A stretch of DNA of 30,254 nucleotides from IMG/VR virus record IMGVR_UViG_3300050343_000063, positions 1 through 30,254 of that record; one strand, given 5' to 3'. A program made the position numbers and the translations under genes. The stretch comes from a virus. Shown piece by piece: positions 1-6,131 of the stretch. The number at the start of each line of letters is the position of its first letter. Position 1 is the stretch's first letter. The notes below the pieces were generated by a model. The model was not told where the DNA came from. It saw nothing but the letters and a program-made list of their open reading frames with translations, and made no database searches.

Positions 1-76
1 TCATGGTCTTTAACCGGCACTTCAGCGCAGTTCTGATTGACCACTGAACATATGTATATTGTTAAAAAAAACTTCA

Positions 77-105
77 TTGACAACCTTGTAAAAAGATATA
101 AGAAT
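77..105 (+). promoter_or_regulatory. Possible sigma70-type promoter for the first operon
   Basis: A consensus TTGACA sits at 77-82. A 17-base spacer leads to AAGAAT at 100-105, which is a poor -10; TATAAG at 97-102 is nearer consensus but the spacer is then only 14. Directly downstream, ATTATT (111-116) and AATAAT (125-130) can pair, and a GAAAGGA ribosome-binding site follows at 131-137. The arrangement resembles the stronger promoters at 7461 and 8317. The -35 is clear; the -10 assignment is uncertain. Confidence 0.4.
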
Positions 106-144
106 CCTATATTATTATTTTATAAATAATGAAAGGATATAATA

Positions 145-324
145 ATGACTGACGTAAGTAAATATAAATCGGTTGCACTCTCACATGCGAGTTGTGACAA
201 ATTAGATAAGATCAGGCGCGTAGTAGTACCTGAAGTAGAAGTATCTAGAGCAAAAGCTTTAGACATATTAATCAATGAGAAAGTGAGAAAATTAAATGGC
301 AGACTACGGAACAAGGACGCTTAA
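145..324 (+). CDS. Small protein, ribbon-helix-helix-like (possible regulator)
   Basis: A 59-residue protein with a good ribosome-binding site (GAAAGGA, 8 bases upstream). A short strand-like stretch (KSVALSHASCDKLDKI) is followed by a helix (SRAKALDILINEKVRKL). This strand-helix-helix plan and size fit Arc/MetJ-type ribbon-helix-helix DNA-binding proteins, but no diagnostic residue proves it. It is the first gene behind the promoter at 77 and overlaps the next gene by 29 bases. It could be a phage transcription regulator; that role is inferred. Confidence 0.55.
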   Translation: MTDVSKYKSVALSHASCDKLDKIRRVVVPEVEVSRAKALDILINEKVRKLNGRLRNKDA

Positions 325-679
325 AGAGTTTGATACATTTGATCCTGTTAGAAATTTATGGAGAAATGTATTAATAGTTGCAATATCTGACGCAATTAAA
401 GTGAAGTCTAATATAATTAAATTTAGTGAGTTTTATGCTAAACGAAGATTTCATGAATTAGATTATGTAACTTTACCTAATAGTGATTTTGCTAAAGTAT
501 GTGAATATGCAGAGCTAGATCACAATTTGGTTAGAAAGAAAGTAATTAAAACTTTAGATGATATGGAGAAAAACTATGACAAAGACAATATGCCAGAGAT
601 GCCATGGAAACGGTTATATCAAAGTAAAGGAATCAATCGAGAATCCAGTGGAAATCATACAGCAGTGTCCGAGTTGTAA
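296..679 (+). CDS. Hypothetical protein
   Basis: A 127-residue open frame that starts inside the 3' end of the preceding gene. The first 100 or so residues look like a normal soluble protein with predicted helices (FAKVCEYAELDHNLVRKKVI). The last 34 residues overlap the next gene's zinc ribbon in another frame and are less protein-like, so the natural C-terminus may be shorter, or a base error may have extended the frame. I do not recognise the family. Confidence 0.55.
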   Translation: MADYGTRTLKEFDTFDPVRNLWRNVLIVAISDAIKVKSNIIKFSEFYAKRRFHELDYVTLPNSDFAKVCEYAELDHNLVRKKVIKTLDDMEKNYDKDNMPEMPWKRLYQSKGINRESSGNHTAVSEL

Positions 680-869
680 TTCACAAGGGGAAATAACAAT
701 GAGTACAGAACGATTAATACTTGAAACTAAACTTGTTAAAGAACTTAATCAAATTATTAAAAAACTAAATGGTGAGATTGAGGTATTAGAAAGTAAACTA
801 AAAGAAAAAGAAGGAGTTAAAGATGAGAAGAGCAATGTTGGAAGCACTCGAGAAGAAATACGAGGCTGA
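576..869 (+). CDS. Small zinc-ribbon protein with coiled-coil tail
   Basis: About 97 residues from the ATG at 576. The N-terminus has two cysteine pairs in a DnaJ-like pattern, CQRCHGNG (C6, C9) and CPSCNSQG (C31, C34), which should bind one zinc. Residues 45-80 form a charged leucine-rich coiled coil (LVKELNQIIKKLNGEIEVLE). An internal ATG at 700 with AAGGGG before it could start the coiled-coil part as a separate protein. Its start overlaps the previous gene by about 100 bases, so one of the two boundaries may be off. Function unknown; small CxxC proteins of this type are common in marine phages. Confidence 0.6.
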   Translation: MTKTICQRCHGNGYIKVKESIENPVEIIQQCPSCNSQGEITMSTERLILETKLVKELNQIIKKLNGEIEVLESKLKEKEGVKDEKSNVGSTREEIRG

Positions 870-1023
870 TATAGCTGAAGCTGATGCAACTATACAAATA
901 TACCTAGAGAATTCTGTAGGTATTGGTGAGCACCCACAACATTTAGAAGAGATTGATAAGCAACTCGCTAAAATAGTTGAGGCTGAAGAAAAACAAAATG
1001 CACTACAGGCTTTTAAATTATGA
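823..1023 (+). CDS. Small helical protein
   Basis: A 66-residue, strongly acidic, nearly all-helical protein with a clear AAGGAG ribosome-binding site before ATG 823. It contains EALEKKYEADIAEADATI and ends in a second helix rich in E and K. It overlaps the preceding gene by 47 bases, and its TGA overlaps the ATG of the homing endonuclease (ATGA at 1020-1023). I do not recognise a function. Confidence 0.7.
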   Translation: MRRAMLEALEKKYEADIAEADATIQIYLENSVGIGEHPQHLEEIDKQLAKIVEAEEKQNALQAFKL

Positions 1024-1853
1024 ATAATAAATATGATTTAATAGATGATCAAGTTAGTGAAAGTTTTTGGGCTTATCATGCAGGCATGGCTGATGGCGAT
1101 GGTTCTTTTAAAATTAACAAAGGTAAATATCCTTACTATCAACTAAGTTTAATTGACAAAAATATAATAAAAGAATTAGCTAACTTATATGATGTTAAAA
1201 TTGGTAAATGTAAAAAAGGAAAAAAGAAACATAAACAAAAATATGTGGTGTCAGTTTGTGGTAAAAATTATAAACATTTTATACAAAAAATTTATCCTTC
1301 TCTAATAGAAAAAAGAGATGTTATAAAAAAGGTTATGAAAGAACAGGATATAGAAATTATAAAAAAACCTGATTACAGATATGCTATTTTAAATGTTAGT
1401 AATAATCAATTAGCTTGGTTGGCTGGATACTTCGATGCTGAAGGATGTATTACTTTTTCTCCTAGATATAATAAAAAATCTAAAAATTATAATTTTTCAT
1501 CTAGAATAAGTTTTACTAGCACCAACTTAAAAGTTTTACGATACGTTAAAAGGTTAATGAATCGTATTTTTAACAGGGGCAACAATAAACATACATTTAA
1601 AATAGTTCCTAAAACCATGTGGAAAGATAGACCTTACAATGAAGCGCCTTGTTGGGATTTGATTTGTTGTCAAATGGCTAAAACACATTTGTTTTCTAAA
1701 ATATATCAACCCATAATTAAAGTTAAAAGAAAGATTGAAAAAATGAATAGACTTATAAATTATGGTGAATTTTGTGCAAACATGAAATGGACTTTTGGTA
1801 AAATAAATTTTAAAAAAAATGAAGACCTTAGACAAAGGTGGTTAAAAAAATGA
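1020..1853 (+). CDS. LAGLIDADG homing endonuclease (two-motif, free-standing)
   Basis: A 277-residue protein carrying two LAGLIDADG motifs: HAGMADGDG at residues 20-28 (catalytic acid D27) and LAGYFDAEG at 134-142 (catalytic acid E141). Two motifs in one chain mean a monomeric enzyme with pseudo-twofold symmetry that makes a double-strand break at a long target site, with repair copying the gene into the target. The middle is very lysine-rich and the gene looks more AT-rich than its neighbours, as expected for a selfish element. It is not inside a recognisable intron or intein: it sits as its own cistron, with its ATG overlapping the upstream TGA and its TGA overlapping the next ATG. No strong ribosome-binding site of its own is visible, so translation probably depends on coupling. 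Confidence 0.92.
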   Translation: MNNKYDLIDDQVSESFWAYHAGMADGDGSFKINKGKYPYYQLSLIDKNIIKELANLYDVKIGKCKKGKKKHKQKYVVSVCGKNYKHFIQKIYPSLIEKRDVIKKVMKEQDIEIIKKPDYRYAILNVSNNQLAWLAGYFDAEGCITFSPRYNKKSKNYNFSSRISFTSTNLKVLRYVKRLMNRIFNRGNNKHTFKIVPKTMWKDRPYNEAPCWDLICCQMAKTHLFSKIYQPIIKVKRKIEKMNRLINYGEFCANMKWTFGKINFKKNEDLRQRWLKK

Positions 1854-2014
1854 AGTGTTTTCATTGTGGTGATGATCTAAGATGGAACAACGACTTTGAT
1901 ACAGAGGATGATGAACAGTATTTAATTGTTAGTATGTATGAATGTATGAACGAACATTGTAAGGCCTGGTATGAAATATATCATGGTTTAAAAGAAAAGG
2001 AGACAGTCAATTGA
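1850..2014 (+). CDS. Small zinc-ribbon protein
   Basis: A 54-residue acidic protein beginning MKCFHCGDDL with a second cysteine pair further on (CMNEHCKAW), so CxxC plus CxxxxC can bind zinc. Its ATG overlaps the TGA of the homing endonuclease, and its own TGA overlaps the TTG start of the exonuclease gene. Position suggests a role in the exonuclease operon, but no function can be assigned. Confidence 0.7.
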   Translation: MKCFHCGDDLRWNNDFDTEDDEQYLIVSMYECMNEHCKAWYEIYHGLKEKETVN

Positions 2015-2713
2015 TTTGGAATAAAAAGTTTAAATACCCTCAAACTATAAGAGAGGCGATAGAAGGTGAGCGTCATTATTTGATTAGTGATGAAAAATTA
2101 CCATCTGTTACGACCTATACTGCAGGCTACACAAAGTGACGAAAAAAAGGCAAGTTTAGATAAATGGAAACAAAGAGTCGGAGCTGAGTCTGCTGAGAAT
2201 ATTAAGAATGAAGCAGCCAACCGTGGATCAATCATGCATAAGCTGATTGAATGCTATTTGCTGGACGAAAGACACATGGATTTGACTGATTTAGGCCAAC
2301 AAGCTGATAAGATGGCACAAACTATAATAGATGAGGGTCTAAAGGGCTATATGGAGGAAATATGGGGTACGGAAATATGTTTACATTATCCAGGCCTGTA
2401 CGCCGGTGCTAGTGATCTCGCTGGTGTGTATGAAGGACGCGAAAGTATAATGGACTTTAAACAATCTAACAAGCCTAAAAGAAGAGAATGGATTGATGAC
2501 TATTTTTTACAACTTGCAGCATATGCTACAGCTCATAACCAGGTCTATGGTACCAAGATACAGTCTGGAACTATTCTAATGTGTACTAAAGATAATTACT
2601 TTCAGAAATTCACTGTATCCGGAACCCAGTTTCAAAAGTTTATGTGGGAATGGTTAAAGCGTGTTGACCTATATTACGAAAAACGTAGTAAATTAGCCAA
2701 AAATCATGAATAA
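2011..2713 (+). CDS. PD-(D/E)XK exonuclease, RecB/Cas4-like (one frameshift)
   Basis: About 233 residues. The start is a TTG at 2011 overlapping the previous stop, preceded by AAGGAG. After LPSVTT the frame breaks near 2114, where an extra T fits, and resumes as ILQATQSDEKKASL. Motifs in the second part are an RGSIMH helix, GASD with an acidic residue, IMDFKQ (D and K of the D-xK pair), and QLAAYA (QxxxY). This order is typical of RecB/lambda-exonuclease/Cas4-like nucleases that degrade or resect DNA during phage replication or recombination. The break looks like a sequencing error because both sides are coherent. Confidence 0.85.
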
Positions 2714-2756
2714 TGTGGCAGGAATCAGGCATCAGGGATTGCCCCTAATAGGTTTT

Positions 2757-2905
2757 AAACTTTTTTTGAAAAAAATTTTTTTGAAAAAAGATGAGAAATG
2801 TCTACTACCTTACTACCTGAACAAGTTTTTGTTGGTATACATAGCTTATTTAAGCAATTTTGGTAGTAAAACGTCTACTACCTGGCTACTACCTGCTACT
2901 ACCAA
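2757..2905 (+). repeat. A/T-tract dyad plus TACTACC iterons (candidate origin or control region)
   Basis: An intergenic segment between 2714 and 2992. It begins with alternating A and T tracts separated by G (about 2761-2789). TACTACC occurs five times in direct orientation, at 2803, 2811, 2877, 2887 and 2897, and once inverted as GGTAGTA at 2861. TTGGTAGTA (2860-2868) and TACTACCAA (2897-2905) form a 9-base inverted repeat. Iterons beside AT-rich DNA fit a replication origin, but a transcription-factor cluster is equally possible. An overlapping open frame here has poor coding character and I do not call it. Confidence 0.5.
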
Positions 2906-2992
2906 GATGGTTCAAAATCCCAATAAGACAAACTTTTTATGTAAAATGTGTTATAACATAATTTCATTTTTTGCTCTTAGGGAGAAATTAAT

Positions 2993-3310
2993 ATGAGACG
3001 TAAACGAAAAAATAAAAAAATTATTCCATTGAATCTAAAGTCATTAGGTAATGACATATCAGCTTATCCATTTGTAGAAATAGAATGGCTTGATATCGAA
3101 GGTGATGCCGGCTGGAGTACCACAAAAGATTTGAACAAAGAAAAATTACCGGTGTGTGTTTCTAAAGGATATCTTGTTAGCCAAAAAAATGGAATAACTA
3201 GAATATTTACTGATTATATTAAATCTAAAGATAAGCCTACGTTTGATAGTATTGGAAATACAACTATGATTCCAACTTCTGTGATTGAGTCTATAAAAAA
3301 AATAAATTAG
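2993..3310 (+). CDS. Conserved hypothetical phage protein
   Basis: A 105-residue protein with a strong ribosome-binding site (GGGAGAA before ATG 2993). The N-terminus is basic (MRRKRKNKK). The core is beta-rich with FVEIEWLDIEGDAGWST and ends TTMIPTSVIESIKKI. I recall similar small proteins in several marine phages, without known function. It converges on the terminase small subunit, the two stop codons overlapping by 4 bases. Confidence 0.7.
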   Translation: MRRKRKNKKIIPLNLKSLGNDISAYPFVEIEWLDIEGDAGWSTTKDLNKEKLPVCVSKGYLVSQKNGITRIFTDYIKSKDKPTFDSIGNTTMIPTSVIESIKKIN

Positions 3311-3819
3311 TTTGATTCTTTTTGCTTCTTTGGTGATTCTTTCACTTTTTCTTTTAATTCTTCGAATTCAACTCCCTCTAGAATCGGAGAATAGTCGTCA
3401 ATTATTTGTTTCATCCGTGATTCTAATTCTTCTGTCGATAAGTCTTCTAATTTACCAGTACGGATAATCTTCTGTTCAATATATAAACCTGCAGCTTTAC
3501 CTCTAGCTACTTCAGCGTTGACTGCAGCTGACCAAGCTTTCTTATCTCTAGCCTCATCTCTAAGTTTACCTAATTCTGATATGTGATTGCCGAATGTGAC
3601 TTCGTATTGCTTTTGCCACTCTTCTCTTAACTCACCAATATACTGGACCACCAATGGAAATAATTTTGGATTCTGTAATTTACTTGCAGCCTGTCTAGCT
3701 GAGTCTTTTGCATAACCTGCTTCAATAGCACAAGCTGTAGCTGTCATTCTACCTTGTTCAGATATTAGTAGATTGGCAAATTTAATTTGTTGTTCAGTTA
3801 ATTTCTTTGGTAATCCCAT
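3307..3819 (-). CDS. terS: Terminase small subunit
   Basis: A 170-residue protein. It opens with LTEQQIKFANLLISEQGRMT and continues with an ATACAIEAGY helix-turn-helix, the standard start of the Terminase_2 family, followed by helices and a charged C-terminal tail (KESPKKQKES). The small subunit recognises the packaging site on phage DNA and hands it to the large subunit. Here it is on the minus strand, 5 kb upstream of and opposite to terL, instead of directly ahead of it. It overlaps the upstream small gene by 22 bases. Confidence 0.88.
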   Translation of the reverse strand: MGLPKKLTEQQIKFANLLISEQGRMTATACAIEAGYAKDSARQAASKLQNPKLFPLVVQYIGELREEWQKQYEVTFGNHISELGKLRDEARDKKAWSAAVNAEVARGKAAGLYIEQKIIRTGKLEDLSTEELESRMKQIIDDYSPILEGVEFEELKEKVKESPKKQKESN

Positions 3820-3983
3820 TTCTTCCTCTTAAAACTTCCTTTTCCCTTTTTGGGTTTTACTGTTTGTGATTTATATTGTGGAGTTCTTACTTCTTTTGCT
3901 ACTGGATTAAATATTCTATTCCATTCTTGTCTATACAAATCATCAGAAGGTCTTGATCTACCATCCCATTTTTCTTTTTTCAT
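3798..3983 (-). CDS. Small basic protein upstream of terS
   Basis: 61 residues from ATG 3983; a GTG at 4001 would add six. It is rich in K, R and W: DGRSRPSDDLYRQEWNRIF, then a basic tail with KPKKGKGSFKRKKW. There is no good ribosome-binding site for either start. The overlap with terS suggests joint translation and perhaps a role in packaging, but this is inference. Confidence 0.55.
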   Translation of the reverse strand: MKKEKWDGRSRPSDDLYRQEWNRIFNPVAKEVRTPQYKSQTVKPKKGKGSFKRKKWDYQRN

Positions 3984-3987
3984 AGTA

Positions 3988-4015
3988 TTGCTTTTTAACA
4001 CAACAATGATATAAA
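3988..4015 (+). promoter_or_regulatory. Candidate promoter TTGCTT-N16-TATAAA
   Basis: TTGCTT at 3988-3993, a 16-base spacer and TATAAA at 4010-4015. The predicted transcription start near 4022 is only about two bases before the ATG at 4024, so the transcript would be nearly leaderless, consistent with the lack of a ribosome-binding site there. It lies between divergent genes. The match is good but unsupported by other data. Confidence 0.4.
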
Positions 4016-4023
4016 AGCAACTT

Positions 4024-4248
4024 ATGTTGAGTGGAAAAGCATTAAGACAGACACTAGATAAAATGTTAAAGTCACCGGTAGCCCAAGAGGCTAGAGTCCA
4101 AGTTCGTCTTCCTGATGGACAACATTTTGATATTACTTCTTTACAACTGATGGAAAATAAACTATTGGGAGCCAGAGAAACTCACCGACTTGTTATGACT
4201 ATCAAGCCAGAAACGTGGAGAATGGGCGACGTTATCAAAAAAGTATAA
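4024..4248 (+). CDS. Small conserved hypothetical protein
   Basis: 74 residues: a basic N-terminal helix (GKALRQTLDKML), then a beta-rich core with VRLPDGQHFDITSLQLM and ENKLLGARETHRLVMTIK. The strand-helix pattern suggests a compact single domain. No ribosome-binding site is visible; translation may be leaderless from the promoter at 3988. It leads into the VRR-NUC gene. No function recognised. Confidence 0.6.
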   Translation: MLSGKALRQTLDKMLKSPVAQEARVQVRLPDGQHFDITSLQLMENKLLGARETHRLVMTIKPETWRMGDVIKKV

Positions 4249-4272
4249 CGCACCTGTTAACCTAAAAAATCA

Positions 4273-4641
4273 GTGAAACCGGAGACTAAATTTTATGGAA
4301 ATGTTAAGAAAAATATTACTCAAATATCCTGGATTAGGATTGAAAATCTTAGCGTTCCTGGTACTCCCGATCTATTGGGTTATAATAATAACGGCGTCTT
4401 TTTCACTGTTGAACTGAAATATACAAAAACAAACAAGATCACATTTTCTCCACACCAAATTGCGTTCCACGTGAAACATCCACGCAATACTTTTATCTTA
4501 GTTCTTGATGCCTGTTCCATGCTTCCAAAACTTTATGAGGGAAAAGATATAAGAGAGCTTGCTGCTTGTGGCTTGACGCTTGAGGCTTGCAGCGTAGGTT
4601 ATGAATCCTGCTCCAAGGTTTTTGAATCGCTTGGTGCTTGA
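4273..4641 (+). CDS. VRR-NUC-type PD-(D/E)XK nuclease
   Basis: 122 residues from a GTG start at 4273, the only plausible start because a stop lies just upstream. Motifs are PGTPDLL (D33), VELKY (E47, K49) and SPHQIAFH (Q62), the D...ExK...Q pattern of VRR-NUC and Holliday-junction-type nucleases. The family cuts structured or branched DNA; here it may process replication or recombination intermediates before packaging. The last 28 or so residues are encoded by the GCTTGNN repeats and look non-native (AACGLTLEACSVGYESC), so the original C-terminus may have been overwritten by repeat growth. Confidence 0.8.
   Translation: MKPETKFYGNVKKNITQISWIRIENLSVPGTPDLLGYNNNGVFFTVELKYTKTNKITFSPHQIAFHVKHPRNTFILVLDACSMLPKLYEGKDIRELAACGLTLEACSVGYESCSKVFESLGA
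4557..4591. repeat. GCTTGNN tandem repeat, cluster 1
   Basis: Five consecutive 7-base units: GCTTGCT, GCTTGTG, GCTTGAC, GCTTGAG, GCTTGCA. They lie inside the 3' end of the VRR-NUC gene and just past the stop of the minus-strand gene that ends at 4599. Confidence 0.9.
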
Positions 4642-4766
4642 GGCTTGTCGCTTGAAGCTTGTGGCTTGGTGCTTGACGCTTGCTGCTTGAGCTTCTCTTC
4701 TCTCTGAAATTTTTTCGCGCGCTGGCGCATCTCTTCGTAATATTTAGGATGTTTGAATACGTGCAT
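4599..4766 (-). CDS. Small protein with heptapeptide tail encoded by GCTTGNN repeats
   Basis: A 55-residue protein starting at 4766, its ATG overlapping the GP88 stop (TAATG). The head is a charged helix (MHVFKHPKYYEEMRQRAKKF). The tail is a 7-residue periodic peptide, KPQASST then KPQASSD then KPQAPSD. Seven bases repeated three times give 21 bases or 7 residues, so the DNA repeat makes a protein repeat even though 7 is not a multiple of 3. The last 43 bases are antisense to the end of the VRR-NUC gene. Function unknown. Confidence 0.6.
   Translation of the reverse strand: MHVFKHPKYYEEMRQRAKKFQREEKLKQQASSTKPQASSDKPQAPSDSKTLEQDS
4629..4695. repeat. GCTTGNN tandem repeat, cluster 2
   Basis: About nine near-consecutive GCTTGNN units, the longest of the four clusters. 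Read on the minus strand they encode the QASS-K-P tail of the 55-residue protein. The variable last two bases differ from unit to unit while GCTTG is kept. Confidence 0.9.
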
Positions 4767-5368
4767 TAATGTTTACCGTATATAACAGATTTAATATCTT
4801 TATTCCAGCATGCTCGACAATCTTTACAAGCGCCGCCCTGATCAGGTGCTGGACAAGTCCGCTGTCCTTCTTGAGTCGTGACGCCTGAGTCATGGGTCCA
4901 GGCATTCCCTGCTGGTCCATCGACTTTTGATCTTGATAATCTTATAATTAAATTTTCTGGAACCTCTTCAGGTGCTGGCAGGTATTGCCGCTCTTGCGTT
5001 GGCAGCCAGTGTTTGGTGTTTGGTGTGAGCTTACACACTTCAATAATTTTTTGCATATGCTCGCTGCTCTGTACATCGCCGGCGTCATGCCATCTAAACC
5101 ATTTTTGGCCACGTATTTTTGTAGACATAGCCTCCACCCATAGCGGGTGATTGATTGCGTCCAGTCTTCTATACTGAGCTGCTTTGATTGCTGGGTAACG
5201 TACGTAATTATTTTTCATAGCATAACAGCCGAAACACGGTGAAGTCTTGACCTTCCTAAGCTTCGCGCCAGTTTGACATGCCCATGCTGGCAGGCTGTAG
5301 CTCAGGCCGGGCATCTTGCTTGTTCTTGTAAATGAGTCTGTTATTTTTAATGCTTCTTTTATTTTCAT
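4766..5368 (-). CDS. GP88-family cysteine-rich phage protein
   Basis: 200 residues from ATG 5368, with AGAAAGA upstream. Recognised by the order KMPGLSYSLPAWAC, CFGCYA (C45, C48), FRWHDAGDVQS (91-101), HWLPT (120-124) and a C-terminal cysteine set TCP...ACKDCRAC (C172, C181, C184, C187). This matches the phage Gene product 88 family as I remember it. The eight cysteines suggest a metal or iron-sulfur site, but the reaction is unknown to me. It is the largest gene of a minus-strand operon of very small proteins that seems to run from the promoter near 6448. Confidence 0.75.
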   Translation of the reverse strand: MKIKEALKITDSFTRTSKMPGLSYSLPAWACQTGAKLRKVKTSPCFGCYAMKNNYVRYPAIKAAQYRRLDAINHPLWVEAMSTKIRGQKWFRWHDAGDVQSSEHMQKIIEVCKLTPNTKHWLPTQERQYLPAPEEVPENLIIRLSRSKVDGPAGNAWTHDSGVTTQEGQRTCPAPDQGGACKDCRACWNKDIKSVIYGKH

Positions 5369-5370
5369 AA

Positions 5371-5532
5371 TTATATCTTTCTGTTGAATCTATTTTTAAC
5401 ACGGGTCCCTGGTTTATGCAACTTAAAAGCTTGAGGCTTGACGCTTGAGGCTTGTTGCTTGACGCTCAACTCTTTAAAAAATTTCCGGCAATGGTCCAGG
5501 TAACCTTGCGGCAGCTCCTGATGCGGCCGCAA
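5371..5532 (-). CDS. Small basic protein, start uncertain, with repeat-encoded segment
   Basis: An open frame of 53 residues from a TTG at 5532; a stop lies five codons upstream, so either TTG is used or a base error removed the real start. It reads RPHQELPQGYLDHCRKFFKE, then KQQASSVKPQAF encoded by a GCTTGNN cluster, then a basic end (KPGTRVKNRFNRKI). It stops 3 bases before the GP88 ATG. It shares the QQASS-KPQA tail with the gene at 4599-4766. Function unknown. Confidence 0.5.
   Translation of the reverse strand: MRPHQELPQGYLDHCRKFFKELSVKQQASSVKPQAFKLHKPGTRVKNRFNRKI
5429..5467. repeat. GCTTGNN tandem repeat, cluster 3
   Basis: Five units (GCTTGAG, GCTTGAC, GCTTGAG, GCTTGTT, GCTTGAC) followed by a degenerate GCTC. 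On the minus strand it encodes the KQQASSVKPQAF segment of the small protein at 5371-5532. Confidence 0.9.
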
Positions 5533-5553
5533 GAAATAATGGGTGAGTTATTT

Positions 5554-5702
5554 TTAATTCTCGTATCCAATCTCTTTCAGGTAGTCATAGGCATCATCCA
5601 TCGTGGATCTAAAATGCTCAGTCCTGTATTCGGCTGGACAGTCTTCGTCAGCCTGGCAGCACATGCTTCACCAGCTGCAAGTTTTTTTTCTTTATCAGTC
5701 AT
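5554..5702 (-). CDS. Small hypothetical protein (one frameshift)
   Basis: Starts at ATG 5702, overlapping the TGA of the upstream gene (ATGA). It reads MTDKEKKLAAGEACAARL, then the frame breaks near 5650 and continues as EDCPAEYRTEHFRSTMDD and AYDYLKEIGYEN to the stop at 5554. About 49 residues if repaired. Acidic and helical; no family recognised. The break is probably a single-base sequencing error. Confidence 0.5.
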
Positions 5703-5842
5703 GCTTCCACTCTTCCATCCGTCTCAGGTTCCGGGAAGCGTTTCGCCATCTCTCTTGATCCAGCTTCACCAGTCTCGGATTCTTCCAGGGCGTTTGCTAT
5801 TCTGTTTAGCTGTTCACCAGCTTCATATATTTTTATTTTCAT
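5699..5842 (-). CDS. Small hypothetical protein
   Basis: 47 residues, MKIKIYEAGEQLNRIANALE followed by an acidic, flexible end (PEPETDGRVEA). It has a good ribosome-binding site (GAAAGGA) before ATG 5842. Its stop overlaps the next start. No function recognised. Confidence 0.55.
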   Translation of the reverse strand: MKIKIYEAGEQLNRIANALEESETGEAGSREMAKRFPEPETDGRVEA

Positions 5843-5886
5843 AATTATTCCTTTCAATTGTATCCTATACTATCCTGACCCAGCTG

Positions 5887-5997
5887 TCAAGCGCTTGCTG
5901 CTTGGAGCTTGTGGCTTTTATCATATACCCGTTGCGCCTCCTGATCAGGGAACTCGGCGCACCATGGTGTTACACACATTGCTACCTTGCGGATCAT
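5887..5997 (-). CDS. Small hypothetical protein ending in repeat-encoded tail
   Basis: 36 residues, MIRKVAMCVTPWCAEFPDQE then AQRVYDKSHKLQAASA. The last ten or so residues come from a GCTTGNN cluster, as in two other genes of this operon. It overlaps the 3' end of the next listed gene by about 52 bases; both frames look somewhat protein-like, so one may be a shadow. Function unknown. Confidence 0.4.
   Translation of the reverse strand: MIRKVAMCVTPWCAEFPDQEAQRVYDKSHKLQAASA
5893..5917. repeat. GCTTGNN tandem repeat, cluster 4
   Basis: Three units (GCTTGCT, GCTTGGA, GCTTGTG) followed by a degenerate GCTTTTA. On the minus strand it falls at the 3' end of the small gene 5887-5997. Confidence 0.85.
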
Positions 5998-6131
5998 CGC
6001 TAACGTACAGGGAAATGCCAGAGGCAAGATTTGGACGCTGGTGTACTCTTACTGATACTATTATTAGCAGGACCCTGAGTTGAGGCCGGCTGCTTTATTT
6101 TAACAGCTTGCAACAGGCCTAACAGCATCAT
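5945..6131 (-). CDS. Small hypothetical protein, possibly exported (frameshifted)
   Basis: From ATG 6131 the frame begins MMLLGLLQAVKIKQPAST, a short hydrophobic start that could be a signal or membrane segment. A second frame then gives RPNLASGISLYVSDDPQ and GSNVCNTMVRRVP with a stop at 5945. Joining them needs one frameshift between about 6035 and 6075. The second half looks like real protein. No family recognised; the reconstruction is tentative. Confidence 0.35.

Noticed and set aside
1-76. Possible 3' end of an upstream gene (SWSLTGTSAQF then stop, or a 14-residue frame from ATG 3)
   Set aside because: Too short to choose a frame or identify a product; nothing else is seen before the promoter at 77.
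2907-2924. tRNA T-loop-like GGTTCAAAATCCC
   Set aside because: Flanking bases do not form the T stem and no other tRNA arm is present.
2706-2996. 96-residue plus-strand open frame over the TACTACC repeats
   Set aside because: It runs through A/T tracts and repeats, lacks a ribosome-binding site and has poor protein character; better read as intergenic control DNA.
4878-5150. Plus-strand open frame opposite GP88
   Set aside because: Antisense shadow of a clear minus-strand family member.
4557-5917. CRISPR array from the repeated GCTTG units
   Set aside because: Units are only 7 bases in direct tandem with no spacers and lie in coding tails.
5452-6083. Two plus-strand open frames in the minus-strand operon
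   Set aside because: Shadows of small minus-strand genes that have ATGA overlaps and ribosome-binding sites.
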